DNA from: Lathyrus oleraceus
Lineage: Eukaryota; Streptophyta; Magnoliopsida; Fabales; Fabaceae
Reading direction: 5' to 3'
Assembly: GCF_024323335.1 (NCBI RefSeq)
Contig: NC_066580.1
Coordinates: 142,962,188 to 143,026,187 of the forward strand
Length of the DNA: 64,000 bases
How positions within the stretch are numbered: the first letter of the stretch is position 1; every line of letters starts with the position of its first letter. This document shows, piece by piece, positions 21,746 to 33,564 of the stretch. A model generated the notes under the pieces. It saw only the letters and a program-made list of their open reading frames with translations. It made no database searches and was not told the DNA's origin. A program made the translations under genes and the position numbers.

Positions 21746-23864
21746 TGTCGCAACCTACCTGCGAAAAAAACAACTGGCGAAAAAGGAAAGACAGAAGAGT
21801 CGCCACCGTGCGTTATTTATCCCAAAGGAGGGAAAGGAAACGCTCGAAGTAAACCTGGAAAAAGGAAAGAAAAAGACAAGGTCTCGCAACCAAATCTTGG
21901 GTTCGGGAGTCGATTATGCGAAGGGAAGGTATTAGCACCCCTACGCATCCGTAGTACTCTACGAGATCCACTTTTGTAGTTCTTGTCTAAAGGGTGTGGG
22001 TTATCTAATGTACTATTTACTAAAAAAAAGGGTCAAAAGGAAATGACTCGCACGGATGTCGCATCCACTACATACGTATCCCATCTGAATATGAAAATCA
22101 GAGTCTTCGTAGCTCGGCTACCTATGGGTTAGGGGGGAGTGTGTGCTCGCTAAGACATCACGTCTTATGCCTACGTATCTCATCTGGAATGAGAATCAGA
22201 GCAAGCCGTAGTTCGGCTAACTACGGGTTAAGTTTTGGGATGAACGACGTTACTATGCAATCTACCAGATGCTCGACCTTTGGAGACTTACTCGCCTATA
22301 GTAGAAGGAGTAAACGTGTTCTTAGGAGAAGAAAAATCAATGAGTTTGTTTGTGGTTTTGGGGATGCTCATGCAAAAAGGGGTAATGAGGATAAGACCTC
22401 ATAGCTCTTAACCCTGGACAAGGTGAGGTCATGACAAGGCGTGGGGGTTCAGAAAGGTGGAACCCTCTCCACTGACCGACCAGACAAAAGATCTGGGGTT
22501 TTTGTTCTGAAGCATCGATACGTAGTGTGATCTTAAAGAACGACGCACTGAATAAAGAGGGATTGACTATTGATCCCTTTTATCCGTCAATTGCCTCTTC
22601 ATGGAGGTCTTTAGGCAAAAAGTAGTAAAATGCGGGAAAGATAGAGGGGGTTAAGAGATCTACCACACAGATAAAGATCCGAAGCAACAGCAAATAAAGA
22701 GATAAGAAACCCAGAGATCTCTCAAGCTAGCACCATCAAAGAAAGCGAGTCAGTACAGGTAATCGGGATAAACCTCCATGTGGTATCCCACAAATAAAGT
22801 GGAACACCAGGAAAGCCATCTCTGCAAGAGTCATATGAGCCCTCACAAAACAAAACTCAACAAACAGGTTAGAGAAACAAGATAGGGTAATCAAGAGTTG
22901 CCCCCAAATCAAAATGTAACCACATGAATCATGCCATTAAAATTCACAAAAAGCTCACAAAAAGCAACCAAGGGTAGGAGGCCTAAACCTCTTGTCAAAC
23001 ACATGCATCAAAAGGGTATCAAATTCACCCATAATACCTCATACATTCAAAGCATTCAAATTAAAAGCATACAGTAATGGGAATAAGGCAAACCTGACTG
23101 GAGAGATCGAATGAAATTGAATTTCCCGGTTGGGTTTGCAAAGCAATCTGAGGGTTTATATGAGATGGAATTGGTTCTTTGCAGATGAGTTCCCTTCAGT
23201 CTCTGGAGGTTGCTCTGAACTCTGTTAGCTCTTCTCTCACTATCTTTTTCCCAGCCAGGGTAATAGGAATAGAATGGCCTTTTGTTTCACTGAAACTCTG
23301 AATTTATAACCTGATTTTTGTGGACCTGTGGGCTCAAATGAGAGAGGCCCAAGTCCAAAAAAATTATGTTATATTTTATTTATTTATTTATTATTATTAT
23401 TTATTTATTTTTCTTTTTTCGTTTTTTTTTTCGTTTTTTTTTATTTTATTTTATTTTATTTTAAACACGTGGGCTTCGCCTAGCGAGCATGACAGTTCAA
23501 GAAATTCCTTTGAGCGTAGGTGATTCTGGTGGCTTTTCTTGAGACTCGCTAGGCGACCCATTCTGCTCGCCTAGCGAGCATGACAGCTCATGAACAAACT
23601 TTTGCTCCATCAAGATTAACGTTTTGACTGACGAATAGACCCCTGTTGGAAGTAACTCAAGTCCTTCCCTTGTGTTGACCGATCATCTAAATAGAACCCA
23701 CAAAGTGTCCTAAATGATGTTCAAGCTTCTTGGAGCTAATCTCGATTGACATAATGAAATGCAATGTATCTAATTCTGATTGATAATGATGAAATGCAAT
23801 GCGAAATGTTAAATGACCTAAAAATGAATGCATGAATGAGGAGGGAAAATTTTGGGGTGTTACA
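21746..23864 (-). mobile_element. solo LTR of 2119 bp, minus orientation, TSD GGTTT
   Basis: Read on the plus strand it starts TGTCGCAACC and ends GGTGTTACA, flanked by GGTTT at 21741-21745 and 23865-23869. On the minus strand the LTR starts TGTAACACCCCAAAA. Orientation follows from the TATA box (TATAAAT, minus, 23302-23308) and from the terminal block, which appears reversed at 21926-21966. It holds two copies of the hairpin module (22054-22115, 22152-22214), two direct copies and one inverted partial copy of TCGCCTAGCGAGCATGACAG (23476, 23567, 23546) and a low-complexity tract. No internal region is present. Confidence 0.9.
23368..23464 (-). repeat. low-complexity TTTA / TTTCG / TTTTA tract
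   Basis: Runs of (TTTA)n, then T-rich sequence with TTCG, then (TTTTA)n, inside the 2.1-kb solo LTR and just upstream of its TATA box when read on the minus strand. It looks like slippage-derived simple repeat. Confidence 0.8.
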
Positions 23865-24939
23865 GGTTTCCACTTGCTTGTTTCTTATTCATGCCATGAT
23901 TAGGTTTTAGGTCTAAACTTGTCCCTAACATGTTCTTTCCTCTTGTTTGACTTGTATGCATAGTGATCCACTTAGGGTTTTACTTTGTCCATACCATGTC
24001 CATATGATCCATGTTTTGAATATCTTTCTTTTGTCACAACTTTTATTTGATAACTATATATTATCATGATTATGATACTGGTCTTGTGACACTCCACTTG
24101 TATTCTATCTCAATTTGTGATGTTATGTCCATGTCCTGTAATTGTTTATCATTTCATTCAAGTATTTTCTTCACAAGCTTCCAAATTTTGAACATGTATC
24201 TCATACTTGTTCATGTGTTATCTCTTGTAGTGTTATTTAAACCTTTGTCATGTCTTGTTTATGTTCATCATGCCTCAAAAATATGTAAGTAGATTGTTCA
24301 TGTCTTACCAATTTATGTATCTTTATGTATCTAAATCCAAGGGAAAGGATATTATGTTGACATCCTAGTCATGTACTATTTGTTTGTTTGTTGAGTTTGT
24401 TTATCCATTCATGCATTTACCCTAAACCAAACCCTACCCCTTTTTCAAGCTAAAACACCCACACAAACCTTGACATACTTTTAGTAAATGGACTTTCAAT
24501 TACACTTTAAAAAATGCTTTAGTATACATGAAACATTTCAAACATAAACCTTGACTTACTTTTTAGTCAATAGATTTCTTCAATTACACTTTCAAATGCT
24601 TTAGTACACATGAAGCATCTTAAACTCAAACTTTGACTTACCTTTAGTCAAGTAACACTTTCCAAAAACATTTTTTTACCCCTTTTATTGCCCCATTCAA
24701 AAATGAAAACTTTTAAACCAAAACATAGATAAACTCAAAAGGTTCATGTAGAGTACTACAGATACTTAGGGTGTTAATACCTTCCCTTCGCATAATCAAC
24801 TCCCGTACCTTTTATCTCTATTTACTTTGCTCCTGGTTTTACTATTTGTTATGCATGTTTATTTTAGGGTTTATTTTGAATATTTTCTCCTTCCCTTGGA
24901 AAAATAAAAGTTCGGTGGTGATATCAATGTTTTGCGAGT

Positions 24940-27577
24940 CAAGTTAATCCAATAGCTTGGTCTTTGATTCTCACTGCGACACATAAGATCAGGTTATCTC
25001 CTAGAAACTGACAGCTTCTAGAAGTGATTTTCCTCTCAAGTTTGTCTCTAGCGTAATTAGTATCACAATAACCCACTAGCTCGTAGTCTTTATATTTTCT
25101 ATAAAACAAGCCAAGGTTAATTGTACCTTTCAAATACTTGAAGATCCTCTTAACAACTGTTATGTGGGACTCTCTAGGATCTGATTGGAAGCGAGCACAT
25201 AAACAAACACTAAACAAAATGTCATGTCTAAAAGCAATAAAGTATAGAAGAGAACCAATCATACCTACGAATACCTTCAGTTGTACCTTAGAACTTACCT
25301 CATCGTTCTCAAGGCTACATGTAGGATGCATATAAGTCTTTGGCATCTTGCACTCTAATATGCTAAACTTCTTCAAAAGTTCTTTTGTGTACTTTATCTG
25401 ATGGATGTATGTTCCTTATGGAGTTTGATTGATCTCAATCCTCATAAAGAACTTGAGTTCTCCCATTAGACTCATCTCAAACTTTGCCTACATATACTCA
25501 GCAAATTCCCACAAAGTAGCATTAGTAGAACCAAATATGATATCATCAATGTAAATTTGAACAAAAAGGATATCATTTTTGAATGACTTATAGAAAATAG
25601 TTGTATCAACCTTCCCTTTGGTGAAATCATTTTATAAAATAAAATTGCTTAGTCCTTCATACCATGCTCTAGGAGCTTGTTTCAAACCATATAATGATTT
25701 CTTAAGTTTGGAAATAAAATCTAGATTTTTAGGATTTTTAAAACTAGGGGTTGGTGTACATACACTTCTTCAATAATGTAACCATCCAGACTCTTAACAT
25801 CCATCTGATACAAGATGATACTATGATTAACAGCAAAGGAATTTAAGATACGAATAGACTCTAACCTAATAATTGGTGTAAAGGTTTTTGTATAGTCAAA
25901 CCCTTCTTGCTGACTATAACCTTGTGCTACCAGTTGAGCCTTGTTTTTTACTACCTCTCCTTGTTTGTTAAACTTGTTTATGAAGACCCACTTTCTTCCA
26001 ATAACGTGAGTTCCTTTTGGGTTTTGGTGCCATACCCAACACATCATTTCTATAGAACTGATTGAGTTCCTCTTGCATAGCCAAAATCTATTATGTGCCC
26101 AGAAGCGCTTCATTAATTGATGTAGGCTCTATCAGAGACACCAAACCCATAAGAGTCTCTTCATAAGGTTTAAATGAGGATTTGGTTCTGACAGGTTCAT
26201 ATGGAGAACAAGTTTAAATATCTTAGTTTGTACCTTCTCAGAGGAGCCTGAGCTTCAACAGCTTCTGGTTAATGAGCTTTAGAGTCTTTTTCTTCATCTT
26301 ATTTGGCTTATGAAGTCTTTTCTTCAGAACCTGAATAAGTGACCTCTAGATCTGCAAATTTCTCAACTAGCTTTGACTTTTCAGAGTCAAGTTTATCATC
26401 TAATCTGACATGTATTGATTCTTCAACAATCTGTGTTCAGTTATGTATACTCTATAGCCTTTTGAGCGTTCAGAGTATCCTAACATGATGTACTTTTGTG
26501 CCATAGAATCGAACTTTCTCATATTCTCTTTAGTGTTCAGCATAAAACAAGAATATTCAAAAGGATAAGAATATGAAATGTTGGGCTTTAGATTCTTCCA
26601 GAAATCATGCTCTGAATAGGTCTTATAGAGATCATGCTCTGAATACAACATGTTGTGTTGAACGCCTCTTCCCAAAAGTTCTTAGCCACATTAGTCTCTT
26701 TAATAAAGGTTTTATACATCTCTTGTAGAGTCTTATTATTCCTTTCTACAACTCCATTTTGTTGTAGAGTTCTATGGTAGGAGAAATCATGGGAAGTTCT
26801 ATTAGCATCAAAGAGTTTTTCAAAATATTTTTTTTAATTCTCCACCATGATCCCTTATGACTTTTAAAATTATGAGATCCTTCTCATTTTGCACTTGAGA
26901 GCAGAAGGTAGAAAATATATAATGTGAATCATCATTGTGTTTGATGAATTTCATCCATGTCCATCTGTTGTAGTCATCAACAACGACTAGCCCATACTTT
27001 TTACCATTGACAAAGGCCGTTTTCATTTGACCAAACATGTCAATGTGAATAAGCTCCAATGGTCTTGAGGTTGAAACAACATTTTTATCCTTGAAAGAAG
27101 TTTTAGAAAACTTGCCTTTCTAACATGCTTCACACAGAGCATCTGAAGCAAACTTCAGATTTGGCAGGCCTCTGACAAAATTAAGCTTATTTAGCTGAGA
27201 AATCCTCCTCATTCTAACATGGCCCAATCGTATATGTCACTTCCATTGCTCCTCATTTACAGACATAAGACATTTTACATTTTGATTCTTCAAATTAGAA
27301 AGTCTTATCTTATAAATGTTGTTCTTCCTCTTTCCATTGAAAAGAACTGAGCGATCCTTTATAGGACTTTTGATTGAAAATAATGTAAAAATCATTGTCA
27401 CTTAATTGATTTATGAACAACATATATGCATTAATCCTTCAACTAAAATAACATTAGTAATGGAACATATATTATTGTTACCTACTGTTCTGGAGCCAAT
27501 GATCTTCCCTTTATGATCATCTCCGAAGCCGATGACGCCTCCAGGCTTAAGTTTCAGGCTTCAGAACGCATGCCTTT
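24940..27577 (-). pseudogene. decayed Ty1/copia pol relic (protease end, integrase, RT, RNase H start)
   Basis: On the minus strand, in order: a protease-end segment around 27540-27480 (GDDHKGKIIGSRTVGN), a GAG-pre-integrase-like segment around 27250-27110 (LGHVRMRRISQLNKLNF), integrase core (IHIDMFGQMKTAFVNGKKY, 27059-26820), integrase C-terminal part (26675-26400), RT (GRKWVFINKFNKQGEV, LVAQGYSQQEGFDYTKTF, YQMDVKSLDGY with a small deletion; YIDD at 25542-25553) and the start of RNase H (GYCDTNYARDKLERK). Many stops and frameshifts break it. No LTR, PBS or gag is left; it is cut at 24940 by the Ogre-3 LTR boundary and at 27577 by Ogre-2. Confidence 0.85.
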
Positions 27578-27970
27578 TGTAGCGGTAAATTCATGATCAT
27601 CAAGCTATGGATAAGCAAGGCATCAAATAACAAGAGTCGCCACCACGCTTTTATTGTTTCCAAGGGAAAAGGGAAAAGTACGAACAAAACCCAAAAATAA
27701 GAAGTTTTCAAATCAAAACTAATAAAATGCCAGAGATTACAAGTAAGGGGGTTGGTTACACAGAGGGAAGGTGTTAGCACCCAAAGTGTTCTAGGTACTC
27801 CTAGGGAGCCCTTTCTTGTGTGCATATGTATTTTTTATAAAGTGATGTTTACAAACAAATAGAATGGGGAGATGAGAAAAGAATTCATTAATTATATTTT
27901 TGTGTTTGACAAGACCTTCGGACTTGTGCCTATGTACCAACATAAAATGAGGGATCAAAACCTCGTAGTT

Positions 27971-29676
27971 TGATAACATTGAAATTTACCGTATTTTCGA
28001 CTCCGATTTCACATGCATTATAGTTGTTTTATTGTTATTTTGTTGTGTTATTGCTATGTTTTCCTTTGTTTTCAGGTTTTTACTTTAATCGGAGCCCCGA
28101 TCGAGGAAAGGAGTGAAAAAGAGCTAAAATCCCTAAAATTCAGCATTTTGTACTTGTGGCCTACCCCATGGCTGGCGCCATAGACCCTGCCATGACGTGT
28201 CCAAGCTCAACTTCCCTCAACTGCCACATTCCCCACTACTCCACTAAGGCGCCTCAGATTGGCCTTGTGGCGGGCGCCACAAGAGGAAAAGTTTTCCCTC
28301 CCATTTTCAAGTTTAAGGGCATCCTTGTCATTTCCATCTTTTTACTTGCTTATAAATAGAAACTCGAAATCACTTTTACAATCATCCAAACTTAGAGCAG
28401 ATGAAAACTCAGAGCAACTTTGTTTCACTTAGGCATATATTCAGTATTATAAAGTGGTAATCGCTTCGCATTGGAGTGTTACCACAATTGTGTAATCGAG
28501 TCTGTGATAGAGTCTGTAATCGAGTTTGGAACACTTTGGAAGGAAGTTAATCCTGCCGCCATTTTCATTTCCGCTTTGCAATTTACTCAACCCTCTGATT
28601 GGAGCAGGTTTTTATTACTTGTCTTTACTTTGTTTATTTCCTCACACTCGCTTTACTTTTATTTATTTTCTCCGCACTCGCTTTAAATTATTTATTTCCT
28701 CGCACTCGCTTTACTTTTGTTTATTTCCTCGCACTCGCTTTAAATTATTTATTTCCTCGCACTCGCTTTAAATTATTTATTTCCTTGCACTCGCTTTACT
28801 TTTATTTATTTCCTCGCACTCACACTACTTTATTTACTTTCCGCACTCGCACTACTTTTATTTACTTTCCGCACTCGCACTACTTTTATTTAAATTAATG
28901 CACTTTTACTTTACCATGTCTAACTAAATTTATAAGGTTAGAATGTAAGGATCGTAATTGAACCGATAATCCGTGCAATTGTTCGTAGAAACACTTAAGG
29001 GCTATTTTAACTTTCAACTTAAGTTTTCCCGCACTTCAATTCTGTTGGGTAAGATCGAAAGCCGTCCAACGTCTATTTAAACTTAATTGTTTTAACTATT
29101 TCAAAAACAGCGAAAGCACTTTGTTTAGTTCATTAGGAGTTTTTAACTTAAGAAGAAAAGATATTTTAAAACTATTTTCGGACACGTTTATAAGTTTAGA
29201 GTCTGGTTTGTGAGAAACTCTTTTGGTTAAGAAATCCAGGTTATAAAACTTTTCAACTTAGTCAAGATACTATATTTCTTAAAAATAGGTTTACTACTCT
29301 AACGCAATGCGCGCCTTTTTACAAGTGACAATAAGAGGGTTTGATTAGGGAGTACAACTCGGTTCTGAATACGCGAAAGCGACAGTTCCTGTTAAATTAG
29401 TTCTTTTCAAAGTAGGAAACATTGCCCATAAGTAGTTCTATTAGCAAGTACTTGGATTATTAATTGATTACGTGAATTACATTCGACCCTGTCTTTCTTA
29501 ATTAATCTTTATTCAACACTTTACTTTTTCATTGCACACTCCAAAAACACCTATTTCGATTGCCTTTGATAAACACCATAACAATAGATAAGGATAGATT
29601 GACACTTGGTCTTTATGGATTCGACAATCTTTTATATTACTCTGACGCGTTCATGTACTTGCGAAACACCGCATCA
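27971..29676 (+). repeat. 5' LTR of the Athila-type element (1706 bp)
   Basis: TG...CA ends. TATA box TATAAATA at 28351-28358. A nine-base inverted pair CTTGTGGCG/CGCCACAAG lies just upstream, at about 28263-28282. From 28640 to 28890 there are about nine units of a roughly 30-base repeat on TTTCCTCGCACTCGCTTTA. By eye it differs from the 3' LTR at roughly 3-4 % of positions in the first 300 bases, so the insertion is not recent. Confidence 0.92.
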
Positions 29677-29682
29677 AGTTTT

Positions 29683-29700
29683 TGGCGCCGTTGCCGGGGA
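29683..29700 (+). promoter_or_regulatory. primer binding site (tRNA-Asp type) of the Athila-type element
   Basis: TGGCGCCGTTGCCGGGGA, six bases after the LTR end, is the complement of the 3' end of plant tRNA-Asp including CCA. All 18 bases appear intact. Confidence 0.88.
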
Positions 29701-29767
29701 CCAATTTCGTCAAATTTCATTTTCCTGTTGTTATATCGTTTAGACTTAGGCTATTTCCCGCCGGTCA

Positions 29768-31543
29768 ATGCGAAGAACTCGCAGCACCGGAAGTTTAAGC
29801 TTCGTATACCCTCTGGCGGAACCTGAACGTTACGCTCGCGCACGTTTATTCTTTCATAGAATTAAGAGAGCTATAGCCGAAGATCAAAACCAAAGACCTC
29901 TTAAGGACTTCGTTCAACCATCAAATGAAGAACCTAGTTCTAGTATAGTAAACCCAACCATCCCAGCTAATAATTTTGAACTTAAACCATCCCTGTTGCA
30001 ACTAGTGCAACAGAGACAATTCGCGGGTCTCGCTACTGAGAACCCAAACCAACATTTAAAAATATTTCTTCAATTAGCAGACACTTTTAAAACCAATGGA
30101 GCTTCTCCTGAGGCAATATGTTTAAGATTATTTCCTTTTTCCCTCATAGATAAAGCCCTATCATGGTTAGATTCCCTTCCACCCAATTCCATTACGACTT
30201 GGGATAACCTTAGAAGAGTTTTTCTTGCTAGATATTTTCCCCCGAGTAAAACCGTCGTTCTTCGAAACCATATAACTAGATTTACCCAAAACCAAGGAGA
30301 ATCGATGTTCGAATCTTGGGAGAGATATAAAGAGTTGCTACGAGCATGCCCACATCATGGTTTAGAAAATTGGTTAATCATTCAAACCTTCTATAATGGA
30401 CTTCATTATAACACAAAGATGACCATCGACGCTGCCACAGGCGGTGCTCTGATGAACAAACCTTATCCTGAAGCTAGTGCCCTCATCGAAGATATGGCTC
30501 AAAACCATCAATCATGGGGAGTCGAACGAGCGACAGTTGAGAAGAAGGAAGCCCAAGAAGGAGTGCATGAACTAAGCTCTATAGACATGATGCAAGCTAA
30601 AATGGACGCATTAGCCCTCAAAGTCGAGCATATGTGCATAAACCCGAATACTGTAGCCGCAGTTTCGTCGGATTGTGAGATATGTGGAACCCAAGGACAC
30701 CAATATGCAGAATGCAGTCTATTAAATGAAACCCACTCTGAGCAAGTGAACTACACCCAAGGGAACCCATATTCGAATACCTATAACCCTGGATGGAGGA
30801 ATCACCCGAACTTCTCCTATAAAAACAATAACCCTATTCAAAATAATGCACCTCCGAGACCTAGTTATCAAGCCCCTAGATCAAATCAACCTATGCAACC
30901 TGTGCCAACAAAGCCGAGCCTTGAGAAAATTATGGAAAATTTTATCACCGCTCAAACCCAACAAAACAAGGAGTTCATGAACCAAAACATTCATGTTAAC
31001 GAATTGATTACTCAGTTAGGAACCAAGGTTAACCAAATAGTTACTCATACCAAGATGCTTGAAACCAAGATCTCTCAGGTAATTTTAAACCAAGCCCCTC
31101 AGACTACACCTGGAGGATAATTCCCTGGACAACCTCAACAAAATCCAAGAGGACAAGCCAATGACATTACCCTACGAAGTGGGAACGCTTATGATGAGCC
31201 ACCAAACCCTAGATTGAGTGAACCCGAAACTTTTAAGGAATTTACCAAGCCCCAGGACGAAGTAAAGGAACCAGAGGAGCCTGAAAACCAGGAAGGTCGA
31301 GAGAAAGGAGAAGAACCTAAAGATAAAACTTATGTACCACCCCCGCCATATAAACCACCTATACCATATCCACAAAGACTCAAACAAACCCAGATCAATA
31401 AACAGTATCAAAAATTTATTAAAGTTATAGAAAAACTTCATGTAGAAATCCCTTTCACATAAGCCATCACCCAAATACCTTCTTATGCAAAGTTTCTCAA
31501 AGACATCCTTACCAACAAACGTAGACTTGACGATCCGAAGCCT
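29768..31543 (+). pseudogene. Athila-type gag (capsid, zinc knuckle) and linker
   Basis: The ATG at 29768 opens a 450-codon frame with a retrotransposon Gag capsid region (around residues 80-260: FAGLATENPNQHLKIFLQLA, WDNLRRVFLARYFPP, ESMFESWERYKELLRACPHH) and a CCHC zinc knuckle, Cys303-Cys306-His311-Cys316. A TAA at 31118-31120 ends this part, but the same frame goes on through a proline- and glutamate-rich linker to another TAA at 31460-31462, and then into the protease. In intact relatives gag and pol are one frame, so both stops are probably secondary. Gag would form the particle and bind element RNA. Confidence 0.88.
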
Positions 31544-33560
31544 TTGGAATGTAATGCTATTTCCGAGGATAAATTAGCGAAGAAAGATAAAGATCCTGGA
31601 AATTTCTCCATTCCTTGCCTTTTGGGTAATCATGTCATCGAAAAAGCTTTTCTAGACTTAGGAGCTAGTGTGAGCTTAATGCCTTTAGCAGTTTGTGAGA
31701 GGTCAAACTTAGGAGAATTACAGCCCACTAAGATGTCACTTCAGTTAGCCGATAGATCTGTTAAATATCCGATAGGCATTTTAGAAGATGTCCCTGTTAG
31801 GATAGGTCAATTGTTTATCCCTACTGATTTTGTTGTCATGGACATCAAAGAAGACAATGATATACCAATCCTTCTAGGTAGACCATTCTTATCGACTGCA
31901 GGAGCCATAATAGATGTCAAGAAAGGAAAGTTGACATTTGAGGTAGGTGACGAGAAAATAGAATTTATACTTTCGAAAATTCTTATGGCACCTGTGATGG
32001 GAGACTCGTGTTATGCCTTAGATATCATTGATGAATGTGTTAGAGAATTAGAACAAAAAGAAATTATAAAAACAATTAAGTTACCATCAACTCTCATAAG
32101 GGAATATGATGACTTTAAGAAACCCTACATCGATGATAACCTTTACGAATGTTTATCCCTTACCCCAGATCCTATGCCATGCCCTAAGAAACCAACCTTA
32201 GAACTTAAGGAACTGCCTAAGAACCTGAGATATGAGTTCCTCGATGAAAAGATGAACCGTCCAGTTATAGTTAGTGCTACCTTGAGCCAAGAGGAAACGA
32301 ACCAACTTTTAGACGTTTTACAAAGATATCCCTCAGCCTTAGGATATAATATCTCTGACCTGAAAGGTATAAGCCCATCCGTATGCATGCATCGGATTTC
32401 GCTCGAAGAAGATTCAAAACCCTCTAGAGAACATCGGAGAAGAATAAACCCTATAATGAGTGATATTGTTAAAAAGTAAGTTCTTAAGTTACTTGAGGCA
32501 GGTATAATCTATCAGATCTCGGATAGTAAGTGGGTGAGCCCTGTGCATGTAGTACCTAAAAAGGGAGGCATCACAGTCGTGCAAAACGATAAAGGCGAAC
32601 ATGTAGCAAAACGTTTAGAAGGAGGATGGCGGATGTGTATAGACTATAGAAAATTAAATAAAGCAACTAGGAAGGATCATTTCCCTTTACCATTTATAGA
32701 CCAAATGTTGAAGCGTCTAGCCAGACACTCTTACTTCTGTTACCTAGATGGATACTCTGGATTCTTCCAAATACCTATCCACCCCGAAGATCAAGAAAAA
32801 ACTACCTTTACATGCCCTTATGGAACTTTTGCCTATAGACGAATGTCGTTCGGCCTCTGTAATGCCTCAGCTACTTTCCAACGCTGCATGATGTCAATCT
32901 TTGCAGATTACCTAGATGGTATCATGGAAGTGTTTATGGATGATTTCTCGGTTTGCGGATTTGATTTCCCCAATTGTCTTGCTAACCTTGAGAAAATCCT
33001 GGAGAGATGCGTGGAGGTGAACCTCGTGCTAAACTGGGAAAAGTGTCATTTCATGGTGACCAAAGGAATAGTTTTAGGACATATAGTTTCCGAAAAAGGT
33101 ATAGAGGTAGATAAAGCTAAAATAGAAGTTATAGAAAACCTAAAACCACCAAAAACCATCAGAGAAGTCCGAAGCTTTCTTGGACACGCTGGATTCTACC
33201 GGCATTTTATTAAGGACTTCTCCAAAATAACTAAACCTTTAACTGGACTTTTAATGAAAGATGCTGAATTCATTTTTGATGAAAAATGTAATGACGCATT
33301 TAATCTTTTAAAGAAAACGTTAATGTCAGCACCCATTATGAAACCGCCTGATTGGTCGGAACCTTTTGAGATATTGTGTGATGCTAGTGATTATGCAGTT
33401 GGAGCCGTTCTAGGACAAAGGAAAGATAAAAAATTACATGCCATTTATTATGCCAGTAGAACCCTAGATGCTTCCCAGCTTAACGACGCAACAACTGAAA
33501 AAGAATTACTCGCTGTAGTTTTCGCTATAGACAAATTTAGATCTTATCTAGTAGGAGCAA
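31544..33560 (+). pseudogene. Athila-type protease, reverse transcriptase and RNase H
   Basis: Same frame as gag. The protease has FLDLGASVSLMP (Asp-Leu-Gly, the usual Athila form of the active site) and IPILLGRPFLSTAGAIIDV. A TAA at 32477-32479 interrupts the protease-RT linker. RT follows: WVSPVHVVPKKGG, MCIDYRKLNKATRKDHFPLP, MSFGLCNASATFQRCM, the catalytic FMDD at 32933-32944, then LGHIVSEKGIEVDKAKIE. RNase H begins FEILCDASDYAVGAVLGQR and TEKELLAVVFAIDKFRSYL. The frame is lost in a run of six A (33559-33564), after which the RNase H end continues in the next frame. Confidence 0.9.
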
Positions 33561-33564
33561 AAAA

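Larger units (their letters stand above)
13547..24935 (+). repeat. LTR of Ogre-3, split by two solo LTRs
   Basis: It starts TGTAATACCCTAATTTTG after the PPT. Its own sequence is 13547-13925, 19617-21745 and 23870-24935, about 3.57 kb in all. Near its end lies the block shared by all these LTRs (GAGTACTACAG through AATACCTTCCCTTCGC, 24750-24792) and GTTCGGTGGTGA at 24911. The terminal CA is missing, because the sequence passes into a copia relic at about 24935. A stretch with pol-III-like boxes sits at 21199-21330. I see no other content in its gene-free parts except AT-rich sequence. Confidence 0.75.

Noticed and set aside
28471..28898. Overlapping hydrophobic open frames that look like membrane proteins
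   Set aside because: They come from the TTTCCTCGCACTCGCTTTA repeat in the Athila LTR and recur in the other LTR in all three frames.
31664..31690. Asp-Leu-Gly in the Athila protease as an inactivating mutation
   Set aside because: Athila-lineage elements commonly have this form, so I regard it as the normal active site of the lineage.
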